A DNA stretch of 51,711 nucleotides from Chitinophagaceae bacterium (GTDB taxonomy: Bacteria > Bacteroidota > Bacteroidia > Chitinophagales > Chitinophagaceae): positions 1 through 51,711 of the forward strand of contig JADLCD010000030.1 in assembly GCA_020847395.1 (NCBI GenBank), in the 5' to 3' direction. Below are positions 10,301 to 17,214 of the stretch, piece after piece. A model generated the notes under the pieces. That model was not told the origin of the DNA, did not search any database, and saw only the letters and a list, made by a program, of their open reading frames with translations. How positions within the stretch are numbered: position 1 is the first letter of the stretch; the number at the start of each line of letters is the position of its first letter. The position numbers and the translations under genes are program-made.

Positions 10301-10497
10301 TCCAGGGGAGTAGCTACTGCATCGGTACACACCTGCGCGTTAGCGCCGGTATAACGTGCGGTTACGGTTACAGATGGCGGCACAATATCGGGAAACTGTG
10401 TAATAGGCAAAGTAAATAATGCCAACACACCCAGCAGTGTAATTATAAGAGAGATTACAAGAGATAATATAGGTCTCCTGATAAAAGTTTCTACCAT
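7324..10497 (-). CDS. RND multidrug efflux permease, HAE1 (AcrB-like) family
   Basis: This 1057-residue inner-membrane proton antiporter exports hydrophobic compounds from periplasm and membrane. It has twelve predicted helices and two large periplasmic loops, with the typical start VETFIRRPILSLVISL and the porter motif PDIVPPSVTVTARYTGANA. In helix 4 the proton-relay segment reads GIVVDNAIVVVEAV: one Asp is kept, while the second Asp of AcrB (D407/D408) is Asn. The helix-10 Lys is present in LLGKNAILIVEFA. The Asp-Asn variant is, as far as I recall, common in Bacteroidota pumps. Full length and intact. Confidence 0.95.
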   Translation of the reverse strand: MVETFIRRPILSLVISLIITLLGVLALFTLPITQFPDIVPPSVTVTARYTGANAQVCTDAVATPLERAINGVPGMTYMNTVTSNNGVTLISISFKVGIDPDQAAVNVQNRVTTVLDELPEEVIKAGVVTEKEVNSMLLYLNIVSKDTTMDEQFIFNFTDINVLKELKRIDGVGFAEIMGAKDYAMRVWLKPDRMLAYNVSADEVIAALRNQNVEAAPGKTGESSGIEKNSLEYVLRYTGKFSEPTEYKNIVLRAASDGSILRLKDIADVEFGALSYSMESKTDGKPSASIMIKQRPGSNAREVISNIKKRMAEIKESSFVPGMDYNFAYDVSRFLDASIKEVLRTLIEAFILVFIVVFLFLQDFRSTLIPALAVPVALIGTLAFMLMLGFSINLLTLFALVLAIGIVVDNAIVVVEAVHVKMTEDHMGAMDATIAAMKEISSAIMAITLVMSAVFIPVAFLSGPVGVFYRQFSLTLAISIVISGINALTLTPALCALMLKHQEPGKKKGLLQRFFGGFNRAYDKTQSRYKGLIGAIAGRKMLTTALLILFFIATWGVSAILPSGFIPTEDQGIIYVNVTTPAGSTVERTGDVLDEVQRVASKFNAVENISTLAGYSLVTEVSGASYGMGMINMKPWSERKESVNDLIIHLKEKTSHIADASIEFLPPPTVPGFGNSSGFEFRLLDKTGTGDLQHMQDVANKVIDGVMKTGIVNNAFTGFNPNFPQYMIHVDQEIAAKKGITIDNAMSTLQTLLGSYYATNFIRFGQMYKVMVQAYPQYRKSPEDILHLYLKNNDGEMVPFSTFIKMERVYGPEQLTRYNMYTSALINGDAAPGRSSGEAIAAVEKVAKEVLPRGFGYEWSGMTREQILSGNQAVYIFILCLVFVYLILCAQYESFFLPLAVILSLPAGIFGSFAALKLAGLENNIYAQVSLVMLIGLLGKNAILIVEFAIQRKKLGVSALNAAVEGASSRLRPILMTSFAFIAGLIPLCIASGAGALGNRSIGTAAAGGMFVGTIFGVIVIPGLYVLFATLEEKLAGKKKMKIKVKSMKMKVASDEG

Positions 10498-10525
10498 AAA
10501 ATATGTAAATAATATTTTTCAGATA

Positions 10526-10568
10526 CGGGCAAACAACCGGCAATAAAACCTGGTTGAGCATTTGCCCG
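10526..10568 (-). repeat. Intercistronic hairpin in the RND operon
   Basis: CGGGCAAA (10526-10533) plus CAACC (10534-10538) pair with GGTTG (10552-10556) and TTTGCCCG (10561-10568). The hairpin sits between the adaptor stop and the pump start. It could protect or attenuate the mRNA, but it has no terminal U-tract. Confidence 0.5.
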
Positions 10569-10601
10569 CGCTACAAAATTTTTATTGATTGGGTTTACTT
10601 A

Positions 10602-11693
10602 TCACATTTGCCTGCTCACATTCAGCGGCTGTATGCGCATGCCTTCTTTAATACTTTGAATGCCTTCATATAATATTTTGTCGCCGCTGTTAAGGCCATC
10701 TTTAATAATATAATATTGTGACAGCCTTGTTTGAGGAATAACTGTTTTCATTGTAACAACGCTATCTGCTCCTACAACAAAAACATAATTCTTATCCTGT
10801 ATTTCAAATACTGATTTCTGGGGAACAATCAGTGCATCTTTTGCCTGTGAGGTAATTCTTACTTTACCTGTAGCGCCGTGTCTTAAAAGTTTGGAGGGAT
10901 TTCCGAATCTCGCCCTGAAAGCAATGGAGCCTGTGCCTTCATCAAACTCACCATCAACAGTTTCAATTTTACCCTGCTGGCTGTATACAGAACCGTCAGC
11001 AAGAATAAGCTGCACTGAATTATCTCTTTCTTCACCATTGCTTCTCCTGTAGTTTAAATATTCATTTTCAGAAATATTGAAATATGCATATACTTCATGA
11101 TTATCTGAAATAGTAGTTAACAAAGCTCCTGCATCAACAAGGCTGCCGGCCTTTAACGGTATACGGTCAATTACGCCATCAAAAGGAGAAAGTATATTTG
11201 TATAAGACAATTTTGTTTCCGCATTTCTCTGTGCTGATATAGCTTCTTCGGTTTTAGCATTCGCGGCTTTGAGTCTTGCTTCAGCCATTTCAAGTTCTGT
11301 TGGCGAAACAATTGCTTTTGCTAACAAGGTTTTTACTCTTTTCAATTCTACCTCGGCTGTTTTGGCTTCTGCCTGTGCATTGCTAACGCCGGCTTTGGCT
11401 TTCGCCACTTCATTCAAAAATTCATGCTGGTCTATCTGGAACAAAGGAGTTCCTTTTTTTACTTCCTGTCCTTCATCAACAAATATTTTGCTTAAAAAGC
11501 CCTGCACTCTTGCGCGTATCTCCACATTTTTAACCGCTTCAATACTTGTTACATAATCGTGTTTTAATACGGTGTCGATAGTGTTTACCTGCAGCACAGG
11601 TAATTTGGGTAAAGTATTTTCTTCGTTTTTATTTTGTTCAGAAGCACATCCTGCAGCGACTGCAATAACAAGTATGTACAAATAATTTTTCAT
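10602..11693 (-). CDS. RND efflux periplasmic adaptor (membrane fusion protein)
   Basis: This 363-residue lipoprotein (lipobox AAGC, Cys16) links the inner-membrane pump to the outer-membrane channel. It shows the adaptor order: a lipoyl half-motif (EIRARVQGFLSKIFVDEGQEV), an alpha-helical hairpin rich in Ala, Lys and Glu (about residues 85-150), the second lipoyl half (LSYTNILSPFDGVIDRI), then beta-barrel and membrane-proximal domains. It is the first pump gene transcribed, 105 bases before the permease. The length fits the HlyD/AcrA family. The exported substrate is unknown. Confidence 0.93.
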   Translation of the reverse strand: MKNYLYILVIAVAAGCASEQNKNEENTLPKLPVLQVNTIDTVLKHDYVTSIEAVKNVEIRARVQGFLSKIFVDEGQEVKKGTPLFQIDQHEFLNEVAKAKAGVSNAQAEAKTAEVELKRVKTLLAKAIVSPTELEMAEARLKAANAKTEEAISAQRNAETKLSYTNILSPFDGVIDRIPLKAGSLVDAGALLTTISDNHEVYAYFNISENEYLNYRRSNGEERDNSVQLILADGSVYSQQGKIETVDGEFDEGTGSIAFRARFGNPSKLLRHGATGKVRITSQAKDALIVPQKSVFEIQDKNYVFVVGADSVVTMKTVIPQTRLSQYYIIKDGLNSGDKILYEGIQSIKEGMRIQPLNVSRQM

Positions 11694-11832
11694 TACTAAT
11701 TTGTTTTAAGTAAAAAATAAATGATGATGCCATGATGTCTTTCGGAGAAAAGCATCGCAAGCAATTCATTATTATTTTGATAGGACTACTATCTTATTCA
11801 GTATGGCAAATACAAAAAAGAATGAAAAAAAA

Positions 11833-12258
11833 TCAGAAAGGAGTTAGCCTGAAAATGAAATTGTGGTGTTGAAGCAATGGCAATTGTTGGGGATGATCGA
11901 TGCCAAAAAACTGTTTTGACACAACATATTGCTTTACCGCTGTAACTGCGGGTACTAAACTAAAATTTGATAAAAACCAGCTAATGCCGCGGAACTTAAT
12001 GCTAAAAAGAGTGTAGCTGAAATCTGGTTTTTCTGAATCCGGGAGGCAATCTTCAAGCCCGGCTATATTTTCAAGAAAAAGCTCAAGTATTGTTGAACGA
12101 TTTTCTGCTTCATCAACAGCATTAACAGGGGGAGCTTGTGGGAAGATAGCTTCATTAATATCGAAACTACTGCCTGGTAAAAAAGTAAGGACATTAAAGA
12201 AGCTTAAAAGTAACAGGCCTGTTACCCAATATTTACACTTTTGAGCTGCTTTAATCAT
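11833..12258 (-). CDS. Hypothetical exported protein upstream of the RND operon
   Basis: I do not recognise this 141-residue protein. It begins with a basic stretch and one hydrophobic segment (WVTGLLLLSFFNVLTFLPG), consistent with a signal peptide or membrane anchor. An acidic region around residues 45-80 and a His/Gln-rich C terminus (HPQQLPLLQHH) follow. It lies 139 bases upstream of the adaptor gene on the same strand and may be co-transcribed. His-rich small exported proteins next to efflux systems sometimes bind metals, but that is only a guess here. Confidence 0.55.
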   Translation of the reverse strand: MIKAAQKCKYWVTGLLLLSFFNVLTFLPGSSFDINEAIFPQAPPVNAVDEAENRSTILELFLENIAGLEDCLPDSEKPDFSYTLFSIKFRGISWFLSNFSLVPAVTAVKQYVVSKQFFGIDHPQQLPLLQHHNFIFRLTPF

Positions 12259-12428
12259 GAATTAATTACGATTATAAACTATAATTTCAGGAACCGCAAA
12301 TATAGTCAATTGTGCTTAGGAAAACTATGGGAAAGAAGCAATTTTGATGGAGAACTTTAAATAAACAGGCTAAATTGTAGCAATTTGTTAAAATAATAAT
12401 AACACAACAATTTAAATCAAATATGCTT

Positions 12429-13013
12429 TTATGAATAATATGGACTAATCATTAAATATACCAATACCCCTGTTACAGATACATACAACCAGATAGGCCA
12501 GGTAATTCTTGCAATTTTTTTATGACGCGCAAACTCCGCAGTTAACCCACGATATGCAGTGAATAATATAAATGGTAAAATGATGCCTGCTAATGGAATA
12601 TGCGTACCGAGAATGATATAATAAAAAGTTCTTAGCCTGCCGGCAGCGGTTTTTTCTTCATCACTCACTATGCCATCATGATTTGTATATCCAAACTTTG
12701 TTTCGCCCGCAAAAAGATGATGGCATATATATGACAGCAGGAAAAGTACAGAGCATACCAACGCGGCAATCATTATATTCCGGTGAAGTATAAATTTTTT
12801 CTGCTTTACCGCAATTAAACCTGCAATCAGCAAAACAGATACTACAGAATTAACAACAGCATTGAATAAAGCAAGATTGTGTACATCAAAACCCAGGTCA
12901 GCATTAACCTTAACCCTGCTGAGCACTACCACCGCCGCAAATACTACAAAGGAAACAACCCATATAAACAGTTTAGCCGATTTGTCATTCTTCTTTATCT
13001 GAGCCAGCAGCAT
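12429..13013 (-). CDS. DUF420 family membrane protein
   Basis: This 194-residue inner-membrane protein has about five hydrophobic helices and conserved His residues (ILHRNIMIAA, YICHHLFAGE, LGTHIPLAG). These features match DUF420 proteins, related to the YozB/CtaM factor needed for cytochrome oxidase maturation in Bacillus. The gene begins 32 bases after the SCO gene stop. SCO plus DUF420 is a usual tail of the cytochrome c oxidase locus in Bacteroidota, although no oxidase subunits lie in this window. A role in oxidase assembly is inferred from family and neighbour. Confidence 0.85.
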   Translation of the reverse strand: MLLAQIKKNDKSAKLFIWVVSFVVFAAVVVLSRVKVNADLGFDVHNLALFNAVVNSVVSVLLIAGLIAVKQKKFILHRNIMIAALVCSVLFLLSYICHHLFAGETKFGYTNHDGIVSDEEKTAAGRLRTFYYIILGTHIPLAGIILPFILFTAYRGLTAEFARHKKIARITWPIWLYVSVTGVLVYLMISPYYS

Positions 13014-13045
13014 ATAGTCAGTTATATTATTATATTAAATTTCAA

Positions 13046-13744
13046 CTAATCGCCAAATAGTTTTCTTTTCTTCTTTTTATCCTTTTCCAGCATCAGCAAT
13101 ACCACATCATCAGCCAGCTTATTCAGGTGAATGCTATCCAATCCTTTATACCAGCCTCTCACCACACGTTCTTTATCCAGCATAAAAAAATGTTCGGTAT
13201 GTATAAAATTCGTATCAACATTGGTATCGGCAATATTGGCTTTAAACTCCTGTTTGGCTATATTATAAATTTCATCCTTATCGCCGGTAAGCAACCACCA
13301 GGTATCGGGGTTGATGCCATATTTATCAGAATATTTTTTAAGCTTTTCGGGAGTATCTCTTACAGGGTCAACACTAAAAGATATAAATCTTACAACAGTA
13401 TCTGTTTTATTGAAGGCGTCCTGCAGCCGCTTCATATTACGTGTAAGCGATGGACAAATGCTGGGACAGGAAGTGAAAAAGAAATCGGCAATAATAATTT
13501 TGTCTTTAAAATCACTTAGCGAAACCTGCTTGCCAAGCTGGTTGGTGAGTGTAAAATTTCTTACCTTATGCCATACCGTATCTTCCGTGGTTTTGCCGTA
13601 TTCAGTAACGGTGCGTACACTGTCATAAAAATACCTTTTAGGCATTACAACCGCTTCGGCGCTGAAATGTTTCAGTAAAAAATAACACGTTAAAGGAAGA
13701 AAAAGTGCCACTAAAATTGCCACGAACGACTTCTTGCTCATCAT
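13046..13744 (-). CDS. SCO1/SenC family copper chaperone
   Basis: This 232-residue membrane-anchored, thioredoxin-fold protein delivers copper to the CuA site of cytochrome c oxidase and acts outside the inner membrane. The N-terminal helix is at about residues 7-27. The copper ligands are visible: the CPSIC motif (Cys93 and Cys97) and a distal His in FIHTEHFFMLD (His181, with His184 close by). The typical FSVDPVRDTPEKL segment follows the first helix. The gene is 21 bases after the T9SS-sorted gene and 32 bases before DUF420, so the three probably form one operon. Confidence 0.93.
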   Translation of the reverse strand: MMSKKSFVAILVALFLPLTCYFLLKHFSAEAVVMPKRYFYDSVRTVTEYGKTTEDTVWHKVRNFTLTNQLGKQVSLSDFKDKIIIADFFFTSCPSICPSLTRNMKRLQDAFNKTDTVVRFISFSVDPVRDTPEKLKKYSDKYGINPDTWWLLTGDKDEIYNIAKQEFKANIADTNVDTNFIHTEHFFMLDKERVVRGWYKGLDSIHLNKLADDVVLLMLEKDKKKKRKLFGD

Positions 13745-13765
13745 AACGGCGCAAAGATAGGGCTT

Positions 13766-14410
13766 CTACTGTTTCAGAATCCGCTTTGACTCGTTAATAA
13801 CCGTTCCCCTCACGTTTAATATATACTCGCCTTGGGGAACATTATACATATCCAATATATGCTGTGCGTAATAAGCCGTTTTTTTAAACTGGTATGTGCG
13901 TATTGTTTTGCCATTAAGGTCGTACAGCAAGCAATTTATATCGCCGGTTTCTTCGGTTTGTATAATAATAGAAGCATTATTAAATACCGGGTTGGGCATC
14001 ACACTTATTTCTATTTTAGGGCGGGAAAAAAAATTTACCTTCTGCACCGCATAACCCGAAGCCTGACCATTGGTTTTACAGGTAATGCGGTATATGCTGC
14101 TGTCGGAAAGCGGCAGTTCATCCGTATAATTATAGTTAGAATCCATGCCGGCAAAACAGGAGGGCATCATTTCCAGCAACTGGAACTTTTTCCCATCGGC
14201 GGAACGTTCAATGGTTACATGAACGCTGTCGTTATTTTTTGCTGCAATAGTCCAGTTAAGATTAACGGCATTTTTGTTGGTTGCTTTTTCTATTTTAAAA
14301 AAGCGTATCAGGCCTGCAGATGTATCCTGCGCATCAATCTTTACACTAAAAAGAAAACACAATACTCCCGAAATAAAAACAATGCGTTTATGCAAATACG
14401 GGATGGTCAT
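13766..14410 (-). CDS. Secreted protein with type IX secretion sorting domain
   Basis: This 214-residue protein has a signal peptide (ISGVLCFLFSVKIDAQ). A fibronectin-like beta region follows (NLNWTIAAKNNDSVHVTIERSADGK is the recognisable stretch), and the protein ends in a T9SS type A C-terminal domain. The latter shows MPNPVFNNASIII, the LYDLNGKTIRT motif and the closing NVPQGEYILNVRG. Such proteins are exported by the type IX system and attached to or released from the cell surface. Its own function is unknown. Its position at the head of the SCO-DUF420 group is unexpected and is discussed in the findings. Confidence 0.85.
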   Translation of the reverse strand: MTIPYLHKRIVFISGVLCFLFSVKIDAQDTSAGLIRFFKIEKATNKNAVNLNWTIAAKNNDSVHVTIERSADGKKFQLLEMMPSCFAGMDSNYNYTDELPLSDSSIYRITCKTNGQASGYAVQKVNFFSRPKIEISVMPNPVFNNASIIIQTEETGDINCLLYDLNGKTIRTYQFKKTAYYAQHILDMYNVPQGEYILNVRGTVINESKRILKQ

Positions 14411-14474
14411 ATTGGTTTAGATGCGTTTCTAACTGTTGACAGATAAAAAAGGAGTGACTAAAACGCTAAAATAG

Positions 14475-14690
14475 TGCCAGTGGTATATTTTATTTCTTAA
14501 TAATTTATTAAAACGGTTAGGGGTAACCGTTAGAGATATAGCATTAAATGTAACTCAAAAAGAAATAAAGCAAATACAATTCTTGCTGAAAAAAGAAAAA
14601 CCAACACGCCTGGAGCATGACATACGCCTGGCTCCTGCATGGATAAGAGAAATGATGAAACCGGTATTAAAAGCGCTTACCTATGAATGA
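14475..14690 (+). pseudogene. 3' remnant of a gene upstream of an AbiEii-like toxin
   Basis: An open frame of 71 codons without ATG, GTG or TTG near its start runs to a TGA at 14690. It reads, in part, LLKRLGVTVRDIALNVTQK and RLEHDIRLAPAWIREMM. The C-terminal style (LAPAWIR...) recalls proteins encoded just upstream of AbiEii toxins in Bacteroidota. The frame overlaps the ATG of the next fragment in the ATGA fashion typical of coupled toxin-antitoxin pairs. It appears to be the tail of a cognate antitoxin gene whose 5' part has been lost. The family call is from memory and uncertain. Confidence 0.45.
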
Positions 14691-14811
14691 AACATTACAG
14701 GCCTGGCAGAAGCTTACACTTCAAAACAGGCAGAATATTTTTCAGGAAACATCAAACAAGCTGGGATTGCCAGTGGTCGCTGCCGTAGAAAAAGACTTAC
14801 TGAAAACATAA
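14683..14811 (+). pseudogene. Truncated AbiEii/AbiGii-like nucleotidyltransferase toxin
   Basis: This 42-codon fragment reads MNETLQAWQKLTLQNRQNIF and later LGLPVVAAVEKD. That closely resembles the N terminus of Bacteroidota AbiEii-family toxins, where GLPxxAVEKD is followed by a WW pair and then the nucleotidyltransferase core. Here the frame ends at LLKT immediately after EKD, so the whole catalytic domain is missing. The ATG overlaps the stop of the preceding fragment. The pair is best read as a decayed type IV toxin-antitoxin (abortive infection) operon. Confidence 0.55.
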
Positions 14812-14823
14812 ATAGCCGAATAC

Positions 14824-17028
14824 TCATTTAATCACCCCCAAATACCGCCCCATCCAGTAAGGCAGCAGCCATATATCGCCTGCGCTATGTTCATCGCTGC
14901 CGTTACCTCCCCCATCCAGTCCAAACCTGTTTGCATTGTGACGGCTTATTCTTAATTCATCCGGTGGCAATACTTCTTTAATGGTTTGATTTCTGAAATT
15001 AGGCGCTAAAAGTTCTATGTCTTTGCGGTGGCTGTTTTTAACAGTCCAGCCAACCATATCCAAAGGATATTCCTGCAGGTACCATACAGCTTCTTTAAGG
15101 TCGAAATTTTTTACGCCGGTAAGTGCTGTAAAAATATTCCAGGCGCCATCTTTTTCAGGACGTTCAGCCTCCCAATGATCAATGATAGATGCTTTGAATT
15201 TTGTTTTAAGGGTATCATTTAAAGCATAGCGGTATAGCCCCCAGTAGCCTAAAAAATACATTTCATCATCGGAGTGATTCCAGCCTTCAGATAGCATCTT
15301 GCTCCAGTCACTTGCACCATCCTCTGCCTTTCCTATATTTTTCATTGGCTGCATCAGGTTTTTCAGGTAGCCGTACTTATTCATTAATTCAAACGCTTTT
15401 TTCTTATACACTTCTTTTTTAGTGAAGTGATAAGCTGTTTGCAGCATGCCTATAATATTGGAAGAATTAATTTTTCTATCACCAACTGATTCGGGATGAC
15501 TGTTTACATAATCCGGGTTCCATTTACCCCAAAGCGTAGGTTTGCCATCCCAATCTATCAAATACATATCATGGTTAATAATATGCTGCATCAGTGAATC
15601 AATCAGCCTGATTGATTTATTTTTTACACCTGCATCATCAACCAGCTCGGCCAATACAGCAAAAACAAAAATATGCCCAATAGCTTCATCACTACTTGTG
15701 GTAGACTTCCATTCCCATTCAGGGTCATCAGCAGGGCGCCATGCTTTTCTGTCGTGCAGTGCATATCCGCGTCTTTCAAAAGATCTTGCAGGAAATCCTT
15801 TAACCGGGTTTATTGAATAAAGTCTTTCCATTGCATCAAGCGATTCACGGCAATTCTGTAAAGCTTCCGGAGATTTTGTAACTGCATAGCGGAATGCTTC
15901 AGCACCCAGATACATTGACGTCCATAAGCCATCATTATCTGAGTCTTCCATAAAGCCTGTTGAAATATCGCCATCTTTCATTCCTTCAACAGTTGCATTA
16001 AAGCCATTGCGTATATGCCTTTGCCTAACCTGTTTATCATAAAATGCCGCTTTTTCTGCCAGGGTCATTTGCTTAAAACATATTTTTCCAAGCCCTCCTT
16101 TGGTTAACACAAGCACACTACCCGCTGAGCCTGCAGATATCTGTGTAACCTCATCAGATGGCAGCCATCTTTTAGAAGCATAATAATTATACTTGCCATC
16201 ATCTTTAAGCATAAAAGCTCCGCGCTTTGAGCCAAACCACAGCTTATCTCCTATAGCAGTTACCGCGGTAATCTCTGTCCACGGAAGTTTGCGTTTTATT
16301 TCACCAATTTGTTTTTTTGTAGCGATATCTACAATCAGATATCCATTGCTTGTGCCTGCAACAATCTGTTTTGCGTTTTTGTACAGGGTAAACGCAGTAA
16401 GACTATCGGCTGTAAAAATGGTTGCTACAGACTTATCAGCCGGCGACCATGAAATGATTTTATTAGAAGTGAGAATATAAAATTTGTCTGTGCTATTATC
16501 GTAAGCAATATCCAATACCGGCGCATCTGTACTACCCTCCCATAATACCGAATTACTCTTTAAATATTGCAGCTTTTTACCGTCTGATATTAGAAAAGAA
16601 AAATCTTTTCCACCACTGAAAATGTTTACTGAACTAAGTGTATGTTTTAAAAATAAAGCCCCGGCCCAGGCATTACTGAAGATGGCTTTATCATCACCAA
16701 ATATGAATTGGTTTTGATAAAGCCCCAACGAAGCAATATTTCTTTTATTAAGCGAGCGATAGCTGCTATCAATAACTATAGTACCTGGCTGCAAAAATTC
16801 TCCCCCATGCAAACGCATAATCCCTTTTGATGTGATGAGCTTAATAAAACCATTGCGGTCTTCATATGCTTTATACAAAGCAAGGTCCGGGGTTTCAGAA
16901 ACATATTTAATACTGTAATCCTGCGTATAAGGTTTGTCAAAATGCACGGATTGCGCTGTAGTATACCGGCATAAACATACAGTTAATATAAATAAATAGC
17001 CTATAGCATATAATGATGTCCTTCTCAT
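14824..17028 (-). CDS. Secreted beta-propeller plus helical toroid protein
   Basis: This 734-residue exported protein has a signal peptide (residues 1-25, ending TTAQ). Residues about 30-320 are a run of short beta-blade repeats like the ligand-binding propellers of two-component regulators (for example KLWFGSKRGAFMLKDDG). Residues about 333-734 are helical and resemble the (alpha/alpha)6 barrel of glycoside hydrolases, with DSDNDGLWTSMYLGAEAFRY, TSSDEAIGHIF and a Trp-rich C terminus. I know of no characterised member. A carbohydrate-related role is suggested by the barrel. There is no kinase or DNA-binding part, so it is not itself a regulator. Confidence 0.7.
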   Translation of the reverse strand: MRRTSLYAIGYLFILTVCLCRYTTAQSVHFDKPYTQDYSIKYVSETPDLALYKAYEDRNGFIKLITSKGIMRLHGGEFLQPGTIVIDSSYRSLNKRNIASLGLYQNQFIFGDDKAIFSNAWAGALFLKHTLSSVNIFSGGKDFSFLISDGKKLQYLKSNSVLWEGSTDAPVLDIAYDNSTDKFYILTSNKIISWSPADKSVATIFTADSLTAFTLYKNAKQIVAGTSNGYLIVDIATKKQIGEIKRKLPWTEITAVTAIGDKLWFGSKRGAFMLKDDGKYNYYASKRWLPSDEVTQISAGSAGSVLVLTKGGLGKICFKQMTLAEKAAFYDKQVRQRHIRNGFNATVEGMKDGDISTGFMEDSDNDGLWTSMYLGAEAFRYAVTKSPEALQNCRESLDAMERLYSINPVKGFPARSFERRGYALHDRKAWRPADDPEWEWKSTTSSDEAIGHIFVFAVLAELVDDAGVKNKSIRLIDSLMQHIINHDMYLIDWDGKPTLWGKWNPDYVNSHPESVGDRKINSSNIIGMLQTAYHFTKKEVYKKKAFELMNKYGYLKNLMQPMKNIGKAEDGASDWSKMLSEGWNHSDDEMYFLGYWGLYRYALNDTLKTKFKASIIDHWEAERPEKDGAWNIFTALTGVKNFDLKEAVWYLQEYPLDMVGWTVKNSHRKDIELLAPNFRNQTIKEVLPPDELRISRHNANRFGLDGGGNGSDEHSAGDIWLLPYWMGRYLGVIK

Positions 17029-17214
17029 TGAAATTTTTTTATAGAATACGAAATATCTTCAACATTGATTCACATGCAAAAACCGCATATAAGAATAACC
17101 AGCTATGAGAGAAAGAATGTTGTTTAATACTCAAAACCTGCAAAGTAAATGATCATTTTAAAGGAGATTTTGCATTAACTTTCAATTTTCTTCTCACGTT
17201 TAAACATTCTGCTG

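Noticed and set aside
17147-17158. AAATGATCATTT palindrome upstream of the amidohydrolase gene
   Set aside because: A 12-bp AT-rich palindrome is likely by chance in this DNA, and no known regulator motif matches it well.
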